From assembly GCF_022179805.1 (NCBI RefSeq), contig NZ_BPUO01000016.1:62001-126000 (forward strand): DNA of 64,000 nt, in the 5' to 3' direction. This DNA comes from Cupriavidus pauculus. GTDB taxonomy: Bacteria; Pseudomonadota; Gammaproteobacteria; Burkholderiales; Burkholderiaceae. Position 1 is the first letter of the stretch. Every line of letters starts with the position of its first letter. Shown one piece after another: positions 1 to 8,242 of the stretch. A program made the translations under genes and the position numbers. The notes beneath the pieces are model-generated. The model saw only the letters and a program-made list of their open reading frames with translations, did not search any database and had not been told where the DNA came from.

Positions 1-594
1 GTATTCCCGCCGGTCAAGTCCAAGCAGCATGAGGCGGGCGTGAAGTACGACGCCGGTTCGTTCGGCTCGACGCTGGCGTTCTTCCAGATCGAGCAACCGA
101 TCGGCACGACGCAAGCCAACAACGTGTTCGGCCTGCAGGAACTGCGCAACCGTGGCGTGGAACTGAGCGTATTCGGCGAGCCGCTGCGTGGCGTGCGCCT
201 GCTGGGTGGTGTGTCGTATATCGATTCGGCGTACCAGAACACCGGCAATCCGCTGACCGAAGGCAAGAAGGGCGTGGGCGTGCCGAACTACACCGTGACG
301 CTGAGCGGGGAGTATGACCTGCCGTTCCTGGCGGGCGGTACGATGTCGGCCCGCTACATCCAGACCGGCCGCCAGTACGCGAATCCGACGAACACGATTG
401 CACTGCCGTCGTGGAACCGCTTCGACCTGGGTGCGCGCTACGCCTTCAAGGCATCGCAGATGCGCTACACGCTGCGCGCGGCCGTGGAGAACGTGGGCAA
501 CAAGGACTATTGGGCTGGCGTTTCGACGTCGAACAATACGCTCTTCATTGGCAATCCGCGTACCTTCAAGGTATCGATGACGGTCGACTATTGA
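1..594 (+). CDS. TonB-dependent outer-membrane receptor, C-terminal part
   Basis: The frame is open from the first base, so only the last 197 residues of the barrel are present; plug domain, TonB box and signal peptide lie outside. Alternating polar/hydrophobic beta strands and phrases typical of siderophore receptors are visible (RNRGVELSVFGEPL, VTLSGEYDLPF, WNRFDLGARYAF, VENVGNKDYW). The protein ends in an aromatic residue (SMTVDY), as expected for BAM-dependent barrels. It probably takes up a ferric siderophore or similar chelate at the outer membrane; the ligand cannot be told. Its stop overlaps the 3' end of the convergent AraC gene by 7 bases. Confidence 0.88.
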   Translation, partial: VFPPVKSKQHEAGVKYDAGSFGSTLAFFQIEQPIGTTQANNVFGLQELRNRGVELSVFGEPLRGVRLLGGVSYIDSAYQNTGNPLTEGKKGVGVPNYTVTLSGEYDLPFLAGGTMSARYIQTGRQYANPTNTIALPSWNRFDLGARYAFKASQMRYTLRAAVENVGNKDYWAGVSTSNNTLFIGNPRTFKVSMTVDY

Positions 595-1472
595 AGTAGC
601 GACTGTTGTGCCTGCTCCGCGCGCAGCCAGTCGCGCGGAGACTGGCCCACCCGGGCCAGGAACACACGTGACAGGGCCGACGGATTGGCATAGCCCAGTT
701 CGTCGGCCAGCAGCTTGAGCGGCGCGCCATCGCGCAGCCTTGCCTGCGCCAGGCTCACGCGCCAGTCGGTCAGGTAGTCGGCCGGCGTCTGGCCGACAAT
801 ATCGCGGAATGCCGTGGCGAATGCGCTGCGCGACATGCCCGCGCAAGCCGCCATCGTTTCCAGATTCCAGCTATCTCCCGGTGCGTCATGCATGGCCACC
901 AGCGCTCGTGCCAGGCGCGGATCGGAGAGACCCGTGATCAGCCCCGGCTGGATGCCGACCTGCGCGGGATGATCGAGCATCCACCGCAGCAACTGGATTA
1001 CCACCACTTCAAACAGCCGGTCGGCCAGCAGGCGCTGACCGCACCGCACGCGCTCGGTCTCGGCGAACAGCAATGACAGGGCGGGCGCCAGGCCCGGCAC
1101 ATCGGCCAGCGGCAGCACGATCAGCGGCGGCAGGGCGCGGGCCAGCGGATTGCGGGCGCCGCCGGCAAACTCCAGCGTCGCGCACGAGAACTGCGAGCCT
1201 TCGGCCGGCGGGTTGTGAAACGTATGGAGGACTGGACGCGGATAGAACAGCAGCGACGGCTCGCGGATGTCCAGGCGCCGGGGCAATCCCTTGGCCTGAT
1301 GGGTGATGCTCATCTCGCCTTCGCGCATCACGTGCAGGAATCCACGGTCGGGCTCATGGAATCGGGTAATGCCACACAGCGGTCCGGTATGGAACAGGTG
1401 CGCCTGGATGCGGAAGCGCTCCAGCAGCGAGGACAGGCGGTCGATGGGCGGCGCGGCGCTGACGGAGGTCAT
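588..1472 (-). CDS. AraC-family transcriptional regulator (cupin_6 sensor)
   Basis: A 294-residue regulator. The N-terminal half resembles the AraC cupin_6 ligand-binding domain (RFRIQAHLFHTGPLCGITRF at the start, then YPRPVLHTFHNPP). The C-terminal part (about residues 190-290) holds two helix-turn-helix motifs, with NLETMAACAGMSRSAFATAF and LGYANPSALSRVF as the recognition regions. The ATG at 1472 was chosen because the sensor domain begins directly after it; the longer upstream frame reads antisense through the AhpD-like gene. It is divergent from that gene (132 bp gap) and convergent with the TonB receptor, so either could be its target. The inducer is unknown. Confidence 0.88.
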   Translation of the reverse strand: MTSVSAAPPIDRLSSLLERFRIQAHLFHTGPLCGITRFHEPDRGFLHVMREGEMSITHQAKGLPRRLDIREPSLLFYPRPVLHTFHNPPAEGSQFSCATLEFAGGARNPLARALPPLIVLPLADVPGLAPALSLLFAETERVRCGQRLLADRLFEVVVIQLLRWMLDHPAQVGIQPGLITGLSDPRLARALVAMHDAPGDSWNLETMAACAGMSRSAFATAFRDIVGQTPADYLTDWRVSLAQARLRDGAPLKLLADELGYANPSALSRVFLARVGQSPRDWLRAEQAQQSLLQ

Positions 1473-1604
1473 GGCTGGATGAATTGGTATGTTTCCTGGA
1501 CGAATGGTATCCCATCGTACGCCGGTAGCGACCATAGTGGAACCCATGGACGGCGACGTCCTGACCTCGATCCCGAGCAAACACCTCATCAAGGAGATTC
1601 CATC

Positions 1605-2150
1605 ATGACCGCACGTATCCCCGTTCCCGAACCCAAGACCGCCCCCGCAGGCAGCCAGGCCGCGCTGGCCCAGATCGAGGGTGCCTTTGGCGGCGTTCCG
1701 CAGATGTTCCGCGCCGTATCGAATTCGCCGGCTGCACTGCAGTCGATGTGGGGCGCCTTTGGCGCGCTTGGCGGTGGCGTGATTCCTGCCAAGCTCGGCG
1801 AGCAGATCGCCGTGGCGGTGGCGGACCGCAATCGCTGCGAATACTGTCTGGCCGCCCATACGGCGCTGGGCCGCAAGGCGGGCGCATCGTCAGCCGAGAT
1901 GACGGCGGCGCAAGCGGGCCAGTCCGACGATCCGAAGACCGCCGCTGCCCTGGCGTTTGCACTGCAACTGGTGGAGGCGCGTGGCCAGGCATCGGATGCC
2001 GACGTCGCACGGCTGCGTGAGGTGGGCTTCAACGACGGAGAAATCGTCGAGATCGTGGCGCACGTCGCGTTGAACCTGTTCACCAACTACATCAACGTGG
2101 CATTCAATGTGCCGGTCGATTTCCCGGCAGTGAAGCTGAACGCGCGCTAA
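1605..2150 (+). CDS. Carboxymuconolactone decarboxylase / AhpD-like protein
   Basis: A 181-residue protein of the AhpD-like superfamily. The redox motif CEYCLAAH (CxxCxxxH) with an upstream Glu is the proton-relay/thiol site of alkylhydroperoxidase-type members, so a peroxide- or disulfide-reducing role is likelier than lactone decarboxylation. An AAGGAG Shine-Dalgarno at 1591-1596 places the start at 1605. It stands alone after a divergent AraC gene, which may regulate it, and is followed by a strong terminator. The physiological substrate is not visible from sequence. Confidence 0.88.
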   Translation: MTARIPVPEPKTAPAGSQAALAQIEGAFGGVPQMFRAVSNSPAALQSMWGAFGALGGGVIPAKLGEQIAVAVADRNRCEYCLAAHTALGRKAGASSAEMTAAQAGQSDDPKTAAALAFALQLVEARGQASDADVARLREVGFNDGEIVEIVAHVALNLFTNYINVAFNVPVDFPAVKLNAR

Positions 2151-2175
2151 GCGGTCACGCGCACTCGCCCAAGCA

Positions 2176-2208
2176 AAATGGGCCGCCCTCGCGGGCGGCC
2201 CATTTTTT
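2176..2208. terminator. Rho-independent terminator, bidirectional
   Basis: A perfect 13-bp stem (AAATGGGCCGCCC paired with GGGCGGCCCATTT) with a 4-base loop is followed by a T6 tract on the plus strand and preceded by an A run, so it can also act on the minus strand. It separates the AhpD-like gene from the convergent HAD gene. Confidence 0.9.
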
Positions 2209-2235
2209 GTTGCATCACAACATGACGGTTTCAGG

Positions 2236-2886
2236 TCAGGCGTAAATGACCGCCGGTTCCAGTTGCTTGCCCGTCAGGCTAGCCACGGCGATGGCCATGG
2301 CTTGTTCGCGCGCTTCGGCAGCGGCCGGGGCCGGCATGAAACGCTCCGGCTCGTCGCGTGCCAGGCGTTGCAGGTGGCGCAGCTTGGCCTTGAGGCCCGG
2401 CTCCACGCGCGAATCCGGCGTGACGGTGGACGGGCAGGCCACGCCCAGGATGTCGAGCGCCTGACGGAAGTTGTCCACGGTCAGGCCTTCAGCGGGATCC
2501 ACCTGTACCAGGCGGGCGCGTTGGGCATCGGTGAACGAGGCGGCCGGGGCGGTCGACACGATGACCCAGGCGCCGGGCGCCGCGTGCTGGCTGAACCAGG
2601 CGTCGATCTCGGCGCCATGGCCACCGGCCACGGCCGGCGTCATGCCTTCCACCTGCAGATCCAGTTGCTGGAAGATCGCGGCGGGCGTGCCACGGCGCCA
2701 GGCATCCGACACCACCACGCGGGCACCGGCAATACCGAACAGGCGGCGCAGGAAACCGAGGGCGATGGGATCGAAAAACCTGACATCCCGCAGGGTTCCC
2801 GTGTTTGGCGTACCGCCCAGGCGGGCAGCGGAGCGGTCCGAATACAGGACGCCGGGTACGTCCAGCATGATCAGGCGTTCAGTCAT
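2236..2886 (-). CDS. HAD-like protein with lost catalytic residues
   Basis: A 216-residue protein matching the HAD domain found in RNA-repair-type proteins (HAD_SAK family) in its opening (RLIMLDVPGVLYSD), a VVSDAWRR segment for motif II, and a closing RLVQVDPAEGLT segment. The nucleophile Asp9 is present. The acid/base Asp two residues later is Pro (DVPGV instead of DVDGV), and the Asp-rich motif IV before the final segment reads WVIVSTAPA. Phosphatase activity is therefore doubtful and a binding or regulatory role is possible. It is monocistronic, and its 5' gap of 336 bp holds a perfect palindrome. Confidence 0.72.
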   Translation of the reverse strand: MTERLIMLDVPGVLYSDRSAARLGGTPNTGTLRDVRFFDPIALGFLRRLFGIAGARVVVSDAWRRGTPAAIFQQLDLQVEGMTPAVAGGHGAEIDAWFSQHAAPGAWVIVSTAPAASFTDAQRARLVQVDPAEGLTVDNFRQALDILGVACPSTVTPDSRVEPGLKAKLRHLQRLARDEPERFMPAPAAAEAREQAMAIAVASLTGKQLEPAVIYA

Positions 2887-3222
2887 GATTTTTCGTGGTC
2901 AATCGGTGATGGGATGAATCAAGCGTATCCGGGTTTCGCGTGAGAAAGTCGACACAAAGTGTGCGTAAGTGCAACAGTTTTGTAACTTGCTGACGGGACT
3001 CGTAAATACCGGTTACGGCTTGGATCCAAGTGTTTCGCGTGGACACATCTGCCTTGCCTGGGCTGGGTTTGCGGCCTGCACTGGCTTGCGGAAATCGCCG
3101 TAATGCACGCCTCAACGGGTGGTGAACGAGAGCGGTTGACAGGAAATTGAAAGGAAATGTTCACGCGGTTGATTCAGGTGCCTGTGCGCATCGAATCCAC
3201 CTCGGATCGCCGGCCTGCCCGG
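2887..3222. other. Intergenic region, 336 bp
   Basis: No convincing gene is seen. It should hold the promoter of the HAD-like gene (leftward), but no clear -35/-10 pair stands out. It contains the perfect palindrome at 3019-3030, a small ACAC-AAA-GTGT repeat near 2952, and an isolated plus-strand TTGACA at 3135-3140 without a good -10. Confidence 0.6.
3019..3030. promoter_or_regulatory. Perfect palindrome CTTGGATCCAAG
   Basis: A 12-bp perfect palindrome about 135 bp upstream of the HAD-like gene. Size and symmetry fit a dimeric repressor operator, and TTGGATCCAA-like cores occur at operators of GntR/FCD-family repressors, but no such regulator lies next to it here. Confidence 0.35.
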
Positions 3223-3423
3223 TCAGGTCTTGCGCAGTAAACGCATTTCGAAATGCTCGAAAGCGTATTGGCATGTAATGCCACAGAACAGGTCAGCGCG
3301 GCCCACCGGCTGCTCGCAGGCATGGCAGGTGCCGCAGGGCTTGAGCCTGGGTGCCCAGTCGCGGCCAGCTGCATCGAAATCTTCCTGGAACGATGTGTCG
3401 TCATCCGCTGCCTTGCGTAGCAT
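3223..3423 (-). CDS. Small Cys-rich (zinc-binding-like) protein
   Basis: A 66-residue basic protein. The C-terminal half has CGTCHACEQP followed by FCGITC, a CxxCxxC-x(n)-CxxxC spacing that suggests a small zinc knuckle or treble-clef fold. The start at 3423 is supported by GGAGGA about 6 bases upstream, so it looks like a genuine gene despite its size. No family name is recognised. It is divergent from the EAL-CBS-GGDEF gene across 330 bp. Confidence 0.6.
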   Translation of the reverse strand: MLRKAADDDTSFQEDFDAAGRDWAPRLKPCGTCHACEQPVGRADLFCGITCQYAFEHFEMRLLRKT

Positions 3424-3753
3424 GCATGTCCTCCGCGCTTTCCGTCCGTTTCGGCTTGATCCCGGCTTCCCGCCGGCCACGTGCGTGGCCTTGGCCCGAA
3501 CGGCCATGCTAACGGCCAAAGACCATCCGGCGAATCGGATCTCCATGAATTACGGCGTTTGAAGCGCCAAGCTGAAGCACTGCCATCGCGGCCGACTTGT
3601 GCTGCAATGCAGCGAACCTGTCATACGGAGGACACACTTTTGCCCTGCAATGGCGCGCTTCACATGTGTGCCTGAATTGCAAAGTCGTGCTCAAGCTTGC
3701 TTGGGGTCGGCCGTTATCAAGCAGGTGGCCTGCCATCCGTCAGAAATCGCTTC
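3424..3753. other. Intergenic region, 330 bp
   Basis: Space between the divergent small Cys-rich gene and the EAL-CBS-GGDEF gene. It should contain both promoters. No strong promoter, repeat or additional ribosome-bound frame could be identified. Confidence 0.5.
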
Positions 3754-5589
3754 ATGTTTACCGTTGCCCCCGATCCGGCTGCGGCCCGAGAGGCCGTGCG
3801 ACCACCACCGCTGCACGCGGTGTTCCAGCCTATCGTGACGCTGGCAACGGGTGAGATGCTGGGCTACGAGGCCCTGATCCGCGGCCCGGCCGGTTCCATG
3901 TACGCCTCGCCCGATGCGCTGTTCCGCATGGCGCAGGAAACCGGCATCACGGTGGCCCTGGAAATGGCCGCCGCGCGCACCGCGCTGGCAACGTGGGCCA
4001 CGCTGAGACTGCATGGCAAGCTGTTCCTGAACTTCAGTCCTTTGACGCTGCGCCATCTGCTCGATCGCGGTGGGCGCGCCATGGCGTCGCTGCTGGGCCT
4101 GGACGGGGCGCAGGGTAGCGGGGCACGTATCGCGCCATCGCGGGTCGTGATCGAAATCACCGAGCAGACTGCCGTTGGCGAGGCGGCCAGTTTTGCGCAG
4201 GTGATGGCGGTGCTCAGCGACCTGGGCGTGCAATACGCGCTCGACGATTTTGGCACCGGGCACGCCAACCTGGACCGGCTGGCCGAACTGATGCCGCAGT
4301 TCGTCAAGATCGACAAGGCCCTGGTGCGAGACATTCACCGCAACTCGCGCCAGCTGGAGGTCTTGCGCGCGGTGCTGAACCTGATGCATGCGCTCGGCGG
4401 CCGGGTGATCGCGGAAGGCATCGAGACCGCAGAGGAATTGGCACTGGTCAGGGACCTGGGTGTGGCGGCGGGGCAAGGGTACTTCCTTGGTCGTCCCGCC
4501 GCGCAACCGTCCGCCGAAATTTCAGCCGAGGTGCGCACCGTGCTGGCATCGCGGCAGATCGCGGTGTTTCCGCAGACCCTGCGCACGGGCTGGTCGGGCA
4601 TGACGGCCGGGCAATTGCTGCAGCCCATGCCCGCGGTTGGCGCGGATACGTCGAACAACGACGTGCTGGCACGATTCCATGAACGTAGCGACCTGCACGC
4701 CATGGCCGTGGTCGATAAAGACCAACGGCCGGTGGCGCTGATCAATCGGCAGAATCTGATTGATCGCTATGCGACGCCTTTTCATCGCGAACTCTATGGT
4801 CGCAAGGCGTGCATCACGATGGCGAGCCCCGACCCCGTCTGTTTCGATCGCCGTACTACGCTGGAGGAAATGGCCCAGCATGTTGCCGGTGCGTCGTCGC
4901 GCGGACTGGCGGACGGCTTCGTGATCACCGAACAAGGCCGCTACGTCGGCCTCGGCACGGGTACCGACTTGCTGCGCGCGATTACCGATGTGCGGATGGA
5001 AGCCGCGCGCTACGCCAACCCGCTGACGTTCCTGCCCGGCAATATCCTGCTGAACCAGCATATCGATCGCCTGATCGAGGCGCGCAGCTCGTTCCAGGCC
5101 TGCTATGCCGACCTCAATCATTTCAAGTCCTTCAACGACCACTATGGCTACTGGAAGGGCGATGAACTGCTAAAGGGCGCGGCGGCGGTGCTGGCGCAGG
5201 CATGCGATCCGGCCCGCGATTTCCTGGGCCATATCGGTGGCGACGATTTCCTGGTGCTGTTTCAGGGAGACGACTGGGAAGCGCGCATGCGCGACGCGAT
5301 GACCCGATTCAACGATGGCGCTCTGGCCATGTATACGGCGTCAGACCGTGTGGCGGGCGGTATCCAGGGCGAGGACCGCTATGGACGTCCGATGTTCTTT
5401 CCACCCGTGACCATGGCGGTGGGTGTCGTCCATGTGGGCGTCGAGGCCATGTCCGCGTGGGGGCTCGGCAGCCAGCAGGTTGGCGCTGCCGCGGCGTTGG
5501 CCAAGCGCCGGGCGAAGGGGCTGCCCCAGGGCGTGGCGTATGTCGACATCGCCGATCTGGCCGCCCGAGGTGAGCTGGACAGTCAATGA
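3754..5589 (+). CDS. EAL-CBS-GGDEF signalling protein
   Basis: A 611-residue cyclic-di-GMP protein with an N-terminal EAL phosphodiesterase domain (about 20-260), a CBS pair (about 290-420) and a C-terminal GGDEF domain (about 435-600). The EAL domain keeps the usual metal/catalytic residues: YEALIRG (Glu39), LNFSPL, IEITE, DDFGTG, VKIDK, AEGIET. The cyclase signature is GGDDF (495-499) and no RxxD inhibitory site precedes it. Net phosphodiesterase activity with GGDEF/CBS sensing is plausible. ATG at 3754 is preferred over a TTG 57 bases upstream. The last 7 bases overlap the convergent response-regulator gene. Confidence 0.9.
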   Translation: MFTVAPDPAAAREAVRPPPLHAVFQPIVTLATGEMLGYEALIRGPAGSMYASPDALFRMAQETGITVALEMAAARTALATWATLRLHGKLFLNFSPLTLRHLLDRGGRAMASLLGLDGAQGSGARIAPSRVVIEITEQTAVGEAASFAQVMAVLSDLGVQYALDDFGTGHANLDRLAELMPQFVKIDKALVRDIHRNSRQLEVLRAVLNLMHALGGRVIAEGIETAEELALVRDLGVAAGQGYFLGRPAAQPSAEISAEVRTVLASRQIAVFPQTLRTGWSGMTAGQLLQPMPAVGADTSNNDVLARFHERSDLHAMAVVDKDQRPVALINRQNLIDRYATPFHRELYGRKACITMASPDPVCFDRRTTLEEMAQHVAGASSRGLADGFVITEQGRYVGLGTGTDLLRAITDVRMEAARYANPLTFLPGNILLNQHIDRLIEARSSFQACYADLNHFKSFNDHYGYWKGDELLKGAAAVLAQACDPARDFLGHIGGDDFLVLFQGDDWEARMRDAMTRFNDGALAMYTASDRVAGGIQGEDRYGRPMFFPPVTMAVGVVHVGVEAMSAWGLGSQQVGAAAALAKRRAKGLPQGVAYVDIADLAARGELDSQ

Positions 5590-6356
5590 TCGGCGAAGGC
5601 GCCGATGCTGATCAGGTGTGGATTTCGATTGGCGGTCAGCTCGGCGCGCGCCGCGCTGTCCAGGACGTCGAGCCGGTAACCCTGGGCGTATACCACCGTG
5701 ATGGTGACGCCTGTGTCCGCGCAGAGGTTGAGGGTGCGGCGCATGCGCGACACCAGACCGGCCAGCGCACGCGACGACGCCGGCAACGCGTGGCCCCAGA
5801 TGGTGTTCTCGATGCGCTGGGTGGCCAGGATGCGGCCCGCGTTGGCGAACATCAGCATGGCGAGGTCGAACTCCTTGGGCGTCATCGGAATGCGTTGCCC
5901 ATGCAGCGTGGCGAATCGTCCAGGATTGTTGAGTTCGTAGGCACCGGCGCGCACGGGAATGTTCGCGCGCAGCCGGGTGCCGGCCATGCGCCGGCGTAGC
6001 GCCGCAAGGCGCGCCAGCAGCACGCGGGCATTGAGTGGTCGCACGATGTAGTCGTCGGCGCCCGCATCGAGCGCCTCCACCATGTCATCGTCGTCGCTTT
6101 CGTTCGAGAACATGACGATCGGCACATCGCGATTGCGCACTGCGCGAACCGCGCGAACGACGTCGATGGCTGAGATGTCGGAAAGATCGCGATCAATCAG
6201 AAGCATGTCGTAGCTGTCATGCCCCAGGCCGTGGATCAGGTCGCGACCGGCCTGGAAAAGGCTGCATTGGAATCCTGCAATGGCAAGCAGGTCCTGCATG
6301 GGATGGAGGGGGGAGTTGCTGCTGGCGAGCAGCGCAATATTGGTTCTGGCAGTCAT
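5583..6356 (-). CDS. OmpR-type response regulator with degenerate receiver
   Basis: A 257-residue protein with an N-terminal receiver-like domain (about 1-125) and a C-terminal OmpR/PhoB winged helix (MTPKEFDLAMLMF to VYAQGYRLDVLD). The phospho-acceptor Asp survives in LLIDRDLSD, but the acidic pair normally near residue 10 reads ASSNS and the conserved Lys in DDY-x-x-KP is Arg (DDYIVRPL). It may therefore work without canonical phosphorylation. No histidine kinase is nearby. Its tail-to-tail overlap with the c-di-GMP gene means transcription of one crosses the end of the other. Confidence 0.85.
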   Translation of the reverse strand: MTARTNIALLASSNSPLHPMQDLLAIAGFQCSLFQAGRDLIHGLGHDSYDMLLIDRDLSDISAIDVVRAVRAVRNRDVPIVMFSNESDDDDMVEALDAGADDYIVRPLNARVLLARLAALRRRMAGTRLRANIPVRAGAYELNNPGRFATLHGQRIPMTPKEFDLAMLMFANAGRILATQRIENTIWGHALPASSRALAGLVSRMRRTLNLCADTGVTITVVYAQGYRLDVLDSAARAELTANRNPHLISIGAFADH

Positions 6357-6736
6357 ACGACACTATCAAACGGGCGAAATGCATTGAATCGGATTAACTC
6401 GACGCAGCGTATCGGCCGCCCATGGACGCAACAATCGGCGTTTTCTTAAATGGGACAGTTCGCGCGTGGCCGACGGGGTTCCGGAACCGGCCGTCGTTAT
6501 CCACAGTTTTTGTGGATAACCAGGGCGGCCGAAGGCGAAACGGTGGCGCGGGCGGGCGCCGGATCGGCGTGACTAAAAAATAGGCAGCAGCGTGGTTGTG
6601 GGCTGGCAGTGGGTGGGAGCCAGGGATGCCGCCACCGGGTTGGGGCAAGTTGATGCGCCAAAGTGACGCGCTATGCCAGAATACGGGTCATCGTGTCCGC
6701 CCGGTTGGCGTCGTCAATTTTCGTCGTCAGTTGCCT
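6357..6736. other. Intergenic region, 380 bp, with paired DnaA boxes
   Basis: Divergent spacer between the response regulator and cardiolipin synthase genes. No gene is seen. The centre holds two perfect inverted DnaA boxes (6497-6505 and 6511-6519). Confidence 0.6.
6496..6520. promoter_or_regulatory. Inverted pair of perfect DnaA boxes
   Basis: TTATCCACA at 6497-6505 and its complement TGTGGATAA at 6511-6519 face each other across 5 bases, making one long inverted repeat with arms GTTATCCACA/TGTGGATAAC. Each arm equals the strong E. coli R-type DnaA box. There is no dnaA, repA or parAB gene in the window, so this is more likely a DnaA-titration or DnaA-regulated site than an origin, though it could also be a simple hairpin. 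Confidence 0.55.
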
Positions 6737-8170
6737 ATGCTCAGTCCTAGCGTGATTGCCGCGGTCGTTCTCGCGTTTCATTTCGTCGGCATCATCGCGG
6801 CGCTGCATGCCGTGATGACCGTGCGCACGGCGCCTGGCGCCATTGCGTGGGCCGGCTCGCTGGTGATGATGCCGTACTTCACCATCATCCCGTACCTGAT
6901 ATTCGGGCGCAGCCGCTTCGCCGGCTACGTCAACGCGCGCCGCTTCAACGACGACCGGCTGCGCGAGATCCGCCACGGCATGACCTCGCAGGATCGCCAG
7001 GCGCTAGCCGCCAACGTGGTGGCGATGCCGGAGCAGGCCTGCATGCGGGCGCTGCCCAGCCTGACCGGCATGCCGTGCCTGATGAACAACGACGTGCGGT
7101 TGCTGGTCAACGGCGACGCCACGTTCGAGGCCATCTTCGCCGCCATCGATGCCGCCAGAGAGCAGGTGCTGGTGCAGTTCTTCATCGTTCACGATGACGA
7201 ACTCGGGCAGGCCCTGCAGCAGCGCCTTTGCGCGCGGGCGCAGGCGGGCGTCAAGGTCTATTTCCTGTACGACAGTATCGGCTGCCACGCGCTGGGACGC
7301 AGCTACGTGCGGGTGCTGCAGCAGGCCGGCGTCGAGGCGCGGCCGTTTTCCACACATCCCGGCTTCGTCAACCGCTTTCAGCTCAACTTCCGCAACCACC
7401 GCAAGCTCGTGGTGGTGGACGGCGCGCAGGCGTTCGTGGGCGGGCACAACGTCGGCAACGAATACCTGGGAAAGAAGCCGCCGCTGGCGCCGTGGCGCGA
7501 CACGCATATCGCCATTCGCGGCGCGGCGGTGCTGGACCTGCAGATGGCGTTTGCCGAAGACTGGTACTGGGCCGCGCGCGAGGTGCCATACCTGATGACA
7601 TCGCCACCCGGCCACGTCGGCGACATGGTGTGCCAGGTCGTGCCATCGGGTCCGGCCGATGCCCAGGAGACCTGCTCGTTGTTCTTCGTCGAGGCCATCC
7701 AGTCCGCCACGCGCCGGCTCTGGATGACGTCGCCATACTTCGTGCCCGACGAGGCCGTGTTTGCCATGCTGCGGCTGGCCGTGCTGCGCGGCGTGGATGT
7801 GCGCATCCTGATTCCATCGCGGCCCGATCACCTGGTGGTCTACGGCGCGTCCACCATCTATGCGTACCAGGCCGTGCGCGCGGGTGTGAAGGTCTACCGC
7901 TACCAGCCCGGCTTCCTGCACCAGAAGGTGATCCTGATCGACGACGAAGCGGCCGCCGTGGGCACGGCCAACCTGGACAACCGGTCCTTCCGCCTGAATT
8001 TCGAACTGATGGTGATGACCGCCCATCCAGCATTTGCCGCCGACGTGGCACGCATGCTGGAAGCCGACTTCGCGCAGGCCCACCGGATCGGGCCGGACGA
8101 TTTCCTGAACTCGCCGGCTTTCCTGCGTGTGGCGATGCACGTGGCCAAGCTGTTCGCGCCCATCCTCTAG
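6737..8170 (+). CDS. cls: Cardiolipin synthase (phospholipase D superfamily)
   Basis: A 477-residue membrane enzyme that condenses phospholipids to cardiolipin. Two N-terminal membrane segments (IAAVVLAFHFVGIIAALHAV and IAWAGSLVMMPYFTIIPYLI) precede two PLD domains with complete HKD motifs: HRKLVVVD at 221-228 and HQKVILID at 395-402, followed by GTANLDNRSF. Length and layout match bacterial ClsA-type enzymes. The ATG at 6737 is the first start directly before the membrane segment; its ribosome site is weak. It is monocistronic. Confidence 0.93.
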   Translation: MLSPSVIAAVVLAFHFVGIIAALHAVMTVRTAPGAIAWAGSLVMMPYFTIIPYLIFGRSRFAGYVNARRFNDDRLREIRHGMTSQDRQALAANVVAMPEQACMRALPSLTGMPCLMNNDVRLLVNGDATFEAIFAAIDAAREQVLVQFFIVHDDELGQALQQRLCARAQAGVKVYFLYDSIGCHALGRSYVRVLQQAGVEARPFSTHPGFVNRFQLNFRNHRKLVVVDGAQAFVGGHNVGNEYLGKKPPLAPWRDTHIAIRGAAVLDLQMAFAEDWYWAAREVPYLMTSPPGHVGDMVCQVVPSGPADAQETCSLFFVEAIQSATRRLWMTSPYFVPDEAVFAMLRLAVLRGVDVRILIPSRPDHLVVYGASTIYAYQAVRAGVKVYRYQPGFLHQKVILIDDEAAAVGTANLDNRSFRLNFELMVMTAHPAFAADVARMLEADFAQAHRIGPDDFLNSPAFLRVAMHVAKLFAPIL

Positions 8171-8242
8171 CCGGCGCCGTGTTCCCGAAGCAACGTGCAA
8201 GGCACGCGATGCCACGCGCTGGTCACTCCCGAAGGCAGAAAC

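Noticed and set aside
588-1859. Long leftward frame of 423 codons
   Set aside because: The first 129 codons run antisense through the AhpD-like gene and have no family features; the AraC protein starts at 1472.
3135-3164. Plus-strand promoter starting at TTGACA
   Set aside because: No acceptable -10 at 16-18 bp and no plus-strand gene for about 590 bases.
6496-6520. Chromosome or plasmid replication origin
   Set aside because: Only two DnaA boxes, no AT-rich unwinding region and no dnaA, repA, parA or parB gene in the window.
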